A stretch of 5,650 bases of DNA from Pseudomonadota bacterium (lineage in GTDB: Bacteria; Pseudomonadota; Gammaproteobacteria; Xanthomonadales; Xanthomonadaceae). The stretch is from contig JAHWKC010000162.1 in the NCBI GenBank assembly GCA_019348095.1, positions 1 through 5,650 of the forward strand, given 5' to 3'. Below are positions 1 through 4,785 of the stretch, one piece after another. Within the stretch, counting starts at the first letter, position 1; every line of letters begins with the position of its first letter. Under the pieces are notes generated by a model. It made no database searches. It saw only the letters and a program-made list of their open reading frames with translations, and was not told where the DNA came from. The position numbers and the translations under genes are program-made.

Positions 1-16
1 CAGTTCCCCGCTGCGC

Positions 17-442
17 TTAGCCCGGCGCCAGCCACGCGAACGGCCACCACGGCAGGTTGCGCAGCACCCAATAGCCGCCGATCAGCAGCAACCAGAACCT
101 GCCGCCCAGCAGCACGTCCATCACCGGCTTGGGCAGCGGCACGCGACGGCCCAGGCTGTGCAGCAGCATCGGTGGCAACAGCAGCGCCAGCACCGGCAGC
201 AGCGGATTCATCGCCACGACGCCGGCAACATCGCCATGTACCAGGGCGTGCAAGGCCCGGGTGGTGCCGCAGCCCGGGCAGAGCAGCCCGGTGAACTGCA
301 GGAACAGGCATGGCAGGAAGGCGCTGTCGGCGGCATTGGGATCGAACCGCCGCAGCGCCCACACGCCCAGCGCACCAGCCGAGGCAAGCGCCGCCGTACC
401 CGCGAGCACGACGGCGTGACGCGATGGACGATGCAGGATCAT
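17..442 (-). CDS. DUF2752 family small membrane protein
   Basis: This is a complete 141-residue protein of the DUF2752 family, whose biochemical function is unknown. The family signature is clear: a cysteine at residue 45, then TGLLCPGCGTTRALHAL from residue 51 and HGD at 69-71, followed by NPL at 79-81. Hydrophobic stretches at about 10-28, 72-95 and 112-127 suggest three inner-membrane helices, and the tail is rich in Trp and Pro. The ATG was chosen because it overlaps the TGA of the upstream CD225-like gene (ATGA at 439-442). This fits translational coupling, and there is no well-spaced ribosome binding site of its own (AGGG directly abuts the ATG). A much longer open frame continues upstream, but it only shadows the neighbouring gene and the intergenic region. 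The paired Cys-Pro-Gly-Cys could bind metal or be redox-active, but that is speculation. Family assignment is confident; the role is not known. Confidence 0.9.
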   Translation of the reverse strand: MILHRPSRHAVVLAGTAALASAGALGVWALRRFDPNAADSAFLPCLFLQFTGLLCPGCGTTRALHALVHGDVAGVVAMNPLLPVLALLLPPMLLHSLGRRVPLPKPVMDVLLGGRFWLLLIGGYWVLRNLPWWPFAWLAPG

Positions 443-792
443 CCCTGCGCGGCTTGCATCTGCTGGAGCATTTCCAGGTACTGCTCGCTGGCGCCGGTCG
501 TCAGGCTCCAGATCGTCAGCAGCACGCCGGCGATGGCCAGCGCCGTCGCCACCCAGCACCAGGTCTTGGCGCTGTCGGAGGCGCGGCGTGCGCCGGCGAT
601 GTCGCCCTGGTCGAGCTTGCCGTTGACCTGCGCGGCGTAGACGATCGCGACGATGCCGGGAATGCCACCGACAAAGCAGCACAGGCAGAACGAGACGATC
701 ATCGAGATGATCGCCCAGGCGAGATGGTTCGGGACGTGCGCGGGTGCGTCGGCGTGCGCGGGCGTCGACGGTACCGGTGGTGGTGTACTCAT
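439..792 (-). CDS. CD225/dispanin-like small membrane protein
   Basis: This is a 117-residue protein that reads as a bacterial member of the CD225/dispanin family, the family that includes animal IFITM proteins. A Pro/Ala-rich N-terminal tail (1-20) precedes the family core: PNHLAWAIIS from residue 21, a cysteine cluster C36, C38, C39, then GIPGIVAIVYAAQVN (43-57). The hydrophilic loop GDIAGARRASDSAKTW (63-78) follows, and a second hydrophobic helix spans about 79-98. Two membrane-embedded segments are expected. In animal relatives equivalent cysteines are palmitoylated; nothing here shows that for bacteria. The ATG at 792 is preceded by GGGGAG with a 5-nt spacer. A GTG 13 codons further upstream is open but has no comparable site. 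The gene overlaps the downstream DUF2752 gene by 4 nt. The function of bacterial members is not established, so only the family call is firm. Confidence 0.88.
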   Translation of the reverse strand: MSTPPPVPSTPAHADAPAHVPNHLAWAIISMIVSFCLCCFVGGIPGIVAIVYAAQVNGKLDQGDIAGARRASDSAKTWCWVATALAIAGVLLTIWSLTTGASEQYLEMLQQMQAAQG

Positions 793-797
793 GGTGG

Positions 798-803
798 CTC
801 CCC
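798..803 (-). promoter_or_regulatory. Ribosome binding site deciding the CD225-like start
   Basis: GGGGAG on the minus strand lies 5 nt before the ATG at 790-792. It favours this start over the in-frame GTG at 829-831, which would add 13 residues without family similarity. Confidence 0.7.
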
Positions 804-840
804 AGATGCTGTTCTTGTTTGCGTCGACCACGGCCGACTC

Positions 841-868
841 CCCGGCCGCATCCTAGCGTGCGGCCGGG
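841..868. promoter_or_regulatory. Perfect 10-bp inverted repeat around the -10 of the CD225-like gene
   Basis: Arms CCCGGCCGCA (841-850) and TGCGGCCGGG (859-868) are exact reverse complements with an 8-nt spacer. The structure covers the predicted -10 and the transcription start of the CD225-like/DUF2752 unit, so an operator is one reading. A cruciform or RNA hairpin is another. No T-tract follows on either strand, which argues against an intrinsic terminator. The repeat itself is seen; its role is inferred. Confidence 0.5.
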
Positions 869-878
869 CGGCTGTCTT
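850..878 (-). promoter_or_regulatory. Candidate sigma70-type promoter for the CD225-like/DUF2752 unit
   Basis: On the minus strand a -35-like AAGACA (873-878) and a -10-like TAGGAT (850-855) are separated by exactly 17 nt. Each matches the consensus at four of six positions. The predicted start of transcription near 843 would give a leader of about 50 nt to the ATG at 792. The -10 lies at the edge of a perfect inverted repeat (see separate entry), so access by RNA polymerase could be controlled there. This is a pattern match only. Confidence 0.45.
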
Positions 879-907
879 GGCAGCTGCGGAGCCAAGGTCG
901 CGGCGGC

Positions 908-1010
908 AAGCAAATCCTCCGCAACCCTGCTTTTCCAAAGGAGGGAGCAGGCGCGCCGCGCTTTGGCTGTTCTCGCTATTTTTAAAAGAGGGCAGGGGAG
1001 ATTTGCGCTT
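908..1010. repeat. Diverged dispersed inverted-repeat element (CAAATC...GATTTG ends)
   Basis: The left end reads AAGCAAATCCTCC and the right end, read in reverse complement, reads AAGCGCAAATCTCCCC. Each end continues into a CCTGC or CCCTGC block and a TTTT run, so the two halves form a long imperfect hairpin. A smaller internal pairing joins CCTCC (916-920) and GGAGG (940-944). The layout resembles an intergenic repeat I recall from Lysobacter and Stenotrophomonas genomes, with CAAATCCCCC ends and internal TTTTTCAAAGG, here worn down by substitutions. It starts about 10 nt past the stop of the MFS/acyltransferase gene, so its hairpin could end or stabilise that transcript. No open reading frame lies inside. 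Confidence 0.6.
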
Positions 1011-1019
1011 GCTCCTGGC

Positions 1020-2909
1020 CTAGGCCGCCTCGCCCCGCAGCGCCCGCACCGCCGCCTCCAGGGTCTGCGCATCGGCAAGGGCGCCGTCGACAGGCGTAGC
1101 GGCGACCACCTCCACGTGCGCGCGGCACCGGCGTGGCACGCGCATGCGCGACAGTCGGCCATCGCGCCGGCTCCACATGCTCGCCCACATGCCGCGCAGC
1201 GCCATCGGCACCACCGGTACCGGGCGGCGCTCGAGGATCCGCTCGACGCCGGACTTGAATGGGGCGATCGCGCCGTCGCGGGTCAACGCGCCTTCCGGGA
1301 AGATGCAGACGATCTCGCCGTCGGCCAGTGCCGCGTCGATCCGGTCGAACGCGCGCTGCATCAGTGCCGGATCCTCACGTGCGCCGGCGATCGGGATCGC
1401 CTTGGCGGTGCGGAAGATCCAGCGCATGACCGGTACGTTGAAGATCTTGTAATACATCACGAAGCGCACCGGCCGCGGGATGCTCGCCGCCAGGATCAGC
1501 GCGTCCATGTAACTGACGTGGTTGCACACGATCAGCGCCGCGCCCTCGTCGGGCACATGCGTCTCCACGCCGCGCACGCGCAGCCGGTACAGCGTTCGCA
1601 CCAGCACCCAGCTGAGAAAGCGCATCAGAAACTCGGGCACGATGGTGAAGATCCACAGCGCGACCAGCGCATTGAGCACCGCCAGTGCCAGCAGCACCTG
1701 CGGGATGCTCCAGTCGAGGTAGCGCTGCACGACGATGCCGAGCACCGCCGCGAGCACGATGAAGGCCGCGTTCTGGATATTCATGCCGGCGATCACGCGC
1801 GCCATTTCGTGGCTTGGCGAGCGGCTCTGGATCAGCGCGAACAGCGGCACCACGAAGATGCCGGCGGACAGCCCGATGCCGACCAGGTCGAGCACGATCC
1901 GCACGCTGCCCGGCTGCTGCAGGAAGCCGCCGATGCCCAGCCCCCCGACCGGCGCCAGACCGCTGCGGGCGAAGTACAGATCGAGCAGGAACGCGCTGAT
2001 GCCGAACGCGCCGACCGGAACCAGGCCTATCTCTACCGTGCGCGCCGACAGCTTCTCGCACAGCAGCGAGCCGGCCCCGACGCCGACGGAGAACAGCGCC
2101 AGCGCGAACACGTACAAGGTGGTGTCGGCGCCGCCGAGGTTGAGCTCGGCGTAGGTCGGCAGCTGCGCGGTCAGCACCGTGCCGACGAACCAGAACCACG
2201 ACACCCCCAGCACCGCGTTGCCGACCGCACGCTGCTTGCGGGTGAGCTTCCAGATCGCGATCGACTCGGGGATCGGGTTCCAATTGATCGCAAGGTCCGG
2301 CGCACCGGCCTCGGCCCGCGGAATCGCGCGGCTGATGATGTTGCCGGTGATCGCCAGCAGCACGATTGCGCTCGCGGCGACCACCGGGCCGTGCTCGCCG
2401 GCCAGCTTGAAGATCAGCCCGCCGAAGATCATCCCGACCAGGATCGACATCGAGGTCCCCATCTCGACCAGGCCGTTGCCGCCGGTGAGCTCCTCGGGCT
2501 TGAGCACCGACGGCAGGATCGAATACTTGACCGGCCCGAACAGCGTCGACTGCATGCCGGTGCAGAACAGCGCGACCAGCAGCACGGTCATGTCCTGCAG
2601 CAGGAAGCCGGCCGCCGCCAGCGACATGATCAGGATCTCGAGCGCGGTGGTGATGCGGATCAGCTTCGATTTCTCGAGCTTCTCGGCGATCTGCCCGGCG
2701 GTCGCGGAGAACAGGAAGTACGGCAGGATGAACAACGCCGGCGCGAGATTGGTGTAGAGCGTGCGCTCCTGCGTGCTGACGCCGAGCCAGAAAAGCAGCC
2801 CGATGATCGCCTGCCGATAGACGTTGTCGTTGAAGGCGCCGAGCGCCTGGACGGTGAAGAACGGCGCAAAACGCCGCTGCTTGAGCAACGCGAACTGGTT
2901 ATGCGCCAT
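1020..2909 (-). CDS. LplT-like MFS transporter fused to PlsC-type acyltransferase
   Basis: This 629-residue two-domain inner-membrane protein has an MFS domain at about residues 1-425. It contains the LplT-like FNDN (26-29) in the first helix, FGPVKYSILP (124-133), and a dozen hydrophobic helices. An acyltransferase domain follows at about 440-629. It carries the catalytic HX4D (H464 to D469, NHVSYMD), the substrate-binding FPEG (537-540) and a VVPMALRG block (566-573). In E. coli, LplT flips lysophospholipids inward and the separate Aas protein re-acylates them; here both steps would sit in one chain. The acyl-ACP synthetase half of Aas is absent, so the acyl donor must come from elsewhere. 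The ATG begins MAHNQFALLKQRRF, typical of the family, and no in-frame start lies just upstream. AAGGGG is 13 nt before it, which is long. Domain calls are firm; the exact substrate is inferred. Confidence 0.93.
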   Translation of the reverse strand: MAHNQFALLKQRRFAPFFTVQALGAFNDNVYRQAIIGLLFWLGVSTQERTLYTNLAPALFILPYFLFSATAGQIAEKLEKSKLIRITTALEILIMSLAAAGFLLQDMTVLLVALFCTGMQSTLFGPVKYSILPSVLKPEELTGGNGLVEMGTSMSILVGMIFGGLIFKLAGEHGPVVAASAIVLLAITGNIISRAIPRAEAGAPDLAINWNPIPESIAIWKLTRKQRAVGNAVLGVSWFWFVGTVLTAQLPTYAELNLGGADTTLYVFALALFSVGVGAGSLLCEKLSARTVEIGLVPVGAFGISAFLLDLYFARSGLAPVGGLGIGGFLQQPGSVRIVLDLVGIGLSAGIFVVPLFALIQSRSPSHEMARVIAGMNIQNAAFIVLAAVLGIVVQRYLDWSIPQVLLALAVLNALVALWIFTIVPEFLMRFLSWVLVRTLYRLRVRGVETHVPDEGAALIVCNHVSYMDALILAASIPRPVRFVMYYKIFNVPVMRWIFRTAKAIPIAGAREDPALMQRAFDRIDAALADGEIVCIFPEGALTRDGAIAPFKSGVERILERRPVPVVPMALRGMWASMWSRRDGRLSRMRVPRRCRAHVEVVAATPVDGALADAQTLEAAVRALRGEAA

Positions 2910-2922
2910 GCGGTGCCATGCG

Positions 2923-2948
2923 CCCCTTGAGTCCGGCGGAGCCTAGCA
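2923..2948 (-). promoter_or_regulatory. Candidate extended -10 promoter and leader of the MFS/acyltransferase gene
   Basis: The minus strand reads TGCTAGGCT at 2940-2948, an extended -10 pattern (TGn plus TAGGCT), with no clear -35. Transcription would begin near 2933 and give a leader of about 24 nt containing AAGGGG (2923-2928). If real, the gene is transcribed independently of purD despite sharing its direction. The assignment rests on one short motif. Confidence 0.35.
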
Positions 2949-3009
2949 GAGCCCGTCGCGCCGGTAGGGGCTGGGCCGGCAGCGCTGACCCGATCGCGTG
3001 CGAACCGCC

Positions 3010-3079
3010 GTAGGAGCGCCCCATGGGCGCGATGCATGTCGCGAGCGTAGCTCCGGTCGCGGGCATGGCCCGCTCCTAC
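3010..3079. repeat. Mirrored REP pair 1 (BIME-like), intact
   Basis: Two REP units lie in opposite orientation with their GTAG heads facing outward. The left unit (3010-3031, plus strand) starts GTAGGAGC and folds as GCGCCC (3016-3021) with GGGCGC (3025-3030). The right unit (3056-3079, minus strand) also starts GTAGGAGC and folds as GCGGGC (3059-3064) with GCCCGC (3068-3073). GTAG-headed hairpins of this kind are known substrates of REP-associated tyrosine transposases (RAYTs) and are abundant in Stenotrophomonas and relatives. The paired layout is what is called a BIME. No transposase is in the window. Confidence 0.8.
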
Positions 3080-3098
3080 AAAGTCGGCTCGTGTTGTT

Positions 3099-3166
3099 GC
3101 AGGAGCGCGCGATGGCCTCATGCACGTCGCGGGGTAGGTCCGGGTCGCGACTTACGTCGCTCCTAC
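3099..3166. repeat. Mirrored REP pair 2 (BIME-like), left unit degenerate
   Basis: This second pair has the same outward arrangement and almost the same length (68 against 70 nt). The left unit begins GCAGGAGCGCG at 3099, with the head changed from GTAG to GCAG and no good hairpin left. The right unit (3144-3166, minus strand) keeps GTAGGAGC and folds as GCGAC (3147-3151) with GTCGC (3156-3160). The left unit appears to have decayed. Confidence 0.65.
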
Positions 3167-3185
3167 ACACGAGGCGGGGCCAAGA

Positions 3186-3209
3186 GCTCGCGGCTGAAGC
3201 CGCTCCTAC
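3186..3209 (-). repeat. Single REP unit overlapping the purD stop codon
   Basis: Read on the minus strand, this unit begins GTAGGAGCGGC and folds as GCGGCT (3190-3195) with AGCCGC (3198-3203). Its GTAG head provides the TAG stop of purD at 3206-3208, and the first G of the head is the last base of the final Met codon. The hairpin immediately follows the stop, so it may protect the purD mRNA 3' end. It has no T-tract and is not an intrinsic terminator. Confidence 0.8.
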
Positions 3210-4525
3210 ATGGCGGCGGTGTCGGGGACCTGCTCTCTTTCGATCGCGCGCCAGCCGATGTCGTGGCGGTGGAACTCGCCGTGCCAGGAGATTCCGGCGA
3301 CCGCCTCGTAGGCGCGGTGCTGGGCGTCGGCGACCGAGTCGCCGAGCGCGCATACGCACAGCACGCGGCCGCCGGTGGTGGTGATCTGGCCATCGACCAG
3401 CCGGGTGCCGGCGTGGAACACCTTGCTGTCGCCGATCTCGGGCACGTCCCAGGCGCTGACCGGATCCCCCAGGCGCGGCGTGCCGGGGTAGTTCTCCGCG
3501 GCCATCACCACCCCGAGCGCCGGGCGCCGGTCCCATCGTGCTTCGATCTCGTGCAGGCGCGCATCCAGCGCCGCCTCGATCAGTTCGAGCAGGTCCGACT
3601 GCAGCCGCAGCATCACCGGCTGGGTTTCCGGATCGCCCAGGCGCACGTTGAACTCGATCACCTGGGGGGCGCCGGATGCGTCGATCATCAGTCCGGCGTA
3701 CAGGAAGCCGGTGAACGGCACCCCGTCGGCGGCCATGCCGCGCACGGTCGGTTCGATGACATCGCGCATGATGCGTGCGTGCACCTCCTCGGTGACCACC
3801 GGCGCCGGCGAGTAGGCGCCCATGCCGCCGGTGTTGGGGCCGGTGTCGCCGTCGCCGACGCGTTTGTGGTCCTGCGACGTCGCCAGCGGCAGCGCGGTAC
3901 TGCCGTCGACCATGGTGATGAAGCTGGCTTCCTCACCCTGGAGGAATTCCTCGATGACCACGCGCGCGCCGGCCGCGCCGAACGCGTTGCCGCCGAGCAT
4001 CTCGCCGATGGCGGCTTCGGCCTCGGCCAGCGTCATCGCCACGACCACGCCCTTGCCGGCGGCCAGGCCGTCGGCCTTGATCACGATCGGCGCGCCGCCG
4101 CTGCGCTCGGACTGCTGGCGCACATAGGCCAGCGCGGCGTCCAGTTCGTGGTGCACCGCATACTGTGCAGTCGGAATGCCGTGGCGCAGCAGGAACTCCT
4201 TGGCGAAGGACTTGCTGCCCTCGAGCTGCGCGGCCGCGGCGGTCGGCCCGAAGATGCGCAGGCCCTCGCTGCGGAAGCGGTCGACCACGCCGGCCACCAG
4301 GGGGGCCTCGGGGCCGACCACGCTGACCGCGACCGCCTCGCTGCGTGCCAGTGCCAGCAGGCCGTTGATGTCGGTCGCATCGATCGGAATGTTGCGGCAC
4401 TTGTGCTCGGTGGCGGTGCCGGCGTTGCCGGGCGCCACCAGTACTTCAGTGACGCGCGCGGATTGGGAGAGCTTCCAGGCCAGCGCATGTTCGCGGCCGC
4501 CGGAACCGATCACCAGAATCTTCAT
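3206..4525 (-). CDS. purD: Phosphoribosylamine-glycine ligase (GAR synthetase)
   Basis: PurD joins glycine to phosphoribosylamine using ATP, an early cytoplasmic step of purine biosynthesis. The protein is complete at 439 residues, close to the usual 420-430. The N-terminal domain shows GSGGREHAL (7-15), PGNAGTA (32-38) and GPEAPL (71-76). The ATP-grasp region shows KADGLAAGKGV (150-160), DHKR (219-222) and GPNTGGMGAYSP (229-240). EFNVRLGDPETQP (291-303) carries the GARS signature and metal-binding Glu/Asn, and the C-terminal domain ends near RHDIGWRAI (420-428). The ATG is preceded by GAGGA (4536-4540) with a 10-nt spacer. No purH is adjacent upstream; the next gene diverges, so purD should have its own promoter in 4526-4785. 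The last ten or so residues run into a REP unit that supplies the TAG stop. The annotation is secure. Confidence 0.98.
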   Translation of the reverse strand: MKILVIGSGGREHALAWKLSQSARVTEVLVAPGNAGTATEHKCRNIPIDATDINGLLALARSEAVAVSVVGPEAPLVAGVVDRFRSEGLRIFGPTAAAAQLEGSKSFAKEFLLRHGIPTAQYAVHHELDAALAYVRQQSERSGGAPIVIKADGLAAGKGVVVAMTLAEAEAAIGEMLGGNAFGAAGARVVIEEFLQGEEASFITMVDGSTALPLATSQDHKRVGDGDTGPNTGGMGAYSPAPVVTEEVHARIMRDVIEPTVRGMAADGVPFTGFLYAGLMIDASGAPQVIEFNVRLGDPETQPVMLRLQSDLLELIEAALDARLHEIEARWDRRPALGVVMAAENYPGTPRLGDPVSAWDVPEIGDSKVFHAGTRLVDGQITTTGGRVLCVCALGDSVADAQHRAYEAVAGISWHGEFHRHDIGWRAIEREQVPDTAAM

Positions 4526-4553
4526 TGGCAGGAAATCCTCATTGGGTCATGCC

Positions 4554-4579
4554 GCGCACGCGCGAGGTTCGCGCGGCGC
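4554..4579 (-). other. GC-rich hairpin in the presumed purD leader (proximal)
   Basis: CGCGCGA (4559-4565) and TCGCGCG (4569-4575) pair perfectly over a 3-nt loop. The stem extends by GCGC (4554-4557) with GCGC (4576-4579) past one bulged A at 4558. It ends about 28 nt before the purD ATG. It lacks a T-tract. Such stems arise easily in GC-rich DNA, so function is uncertain. Confidence 0.4.
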
Positions 4580-4595
4580 TTGGGTCGCCCGGCCG

Positions 4596-4630
4596 GGTGC
4601 GCAGGTGCCGGATCCCGGCCTCCGCGCACC
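4596..4630 (-). other. GC-rich hairpin in the presumed purD leader (distal)
   Basis: Outer arms GGTGCGC (4596-4602) and GCGCACC (4624-4630) enclose inner arms GCCGG (4607-4611) and CCGGC (4615-4619) over an ATC loop. Small internal loops separate the two stems. With the proximal hairpin it would make the purD leader strongly structured, if transcription starts upstream of 4630. The purD start site is not identified. Confidence 0.4.
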
Positions 4631-4679
4631 GCCCGGGCGCCGGGGTGACGGGCGAGGCGCGACGCGTTTCGAGCCGCAC

Positions 4680-4691
4680 TATCCATGGATA
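4680..4691. promoter_or_regulatory. 12-bp perfect palindrome between purD and the AGCS gene
   Basis: TATCCATGGATA is an exact palindrome in a short AT-richer island of a very GC-rich intergenic region, placed between two divergent genes. An operator site or part of the purD promoter region are possible readings. I could not place a convincing -35/-10 pair around it on the minus strand. Confidence 0.35.
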
Positions 4692-4748
4692 ACGCAATCG
4701 CCGCCGCGGCGCGGCAATTCTACGCGAGCCGCGGCAGCGCCAAGCGGC

Positions 4749-4757
4749 TGCTACCAT
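4749..4757 (+). promoter_or_regulatory. Candidate extended -10 promoter of the AGCS transporter gene
   Basis: TGCTACCAT fits an extended -10 (TGn plus TACCAT, four of six consensus bases). No clear -35 is seen 17 nt upstream. Transcription would begin near 4764, leaving a leader of about 22 nt before the GTG at 4786. Confidence 0.42.
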
Positions 4758-4785
4758 CGCGCGGTTTGCACAGACGGGGTTGGGT

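Noticed and set aside
443..1162. Upstream extension of the DUF2752 frame to 381 codons.
   Set aside because: The added residues overlap the CD225-like gene, the intergenic repeat and the acyltransferase end in another frame, and resemble no protein. The ATGA overlap gives a better start.
744..2930. A 728-codon open frame on the plus strand opposite the MFS/acyltransferase gene.
   Set aside because: It is rich in Arg, Asp, Gln and His with no domain motifs. It mirrors a well-supported minus-strand gene whose GC-rich third positions remove stop codons from the complementary frame.
3010..3209. A CRISPR array.
   Set aside because: The repeats are inverted, unequal in stem sequence and not separated by uniform spacers; they are REP units.
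3023..4648. A 541-codon open frame on the plus strand opposite purD.
   Set aside because: It has the same low-complexity composition, starts inside a REP element and overlaps a fully conserved purD; it is an antisense shadow.
4526..4785. A possible glycine or purine riboswitch ahead of purD or the symporter gene.
   Set aside because: I found no conserved glycine aptamer core (GGAGAG and its partner segments) or purine aptamer loop sequences; only GC-rich hairpins are present.
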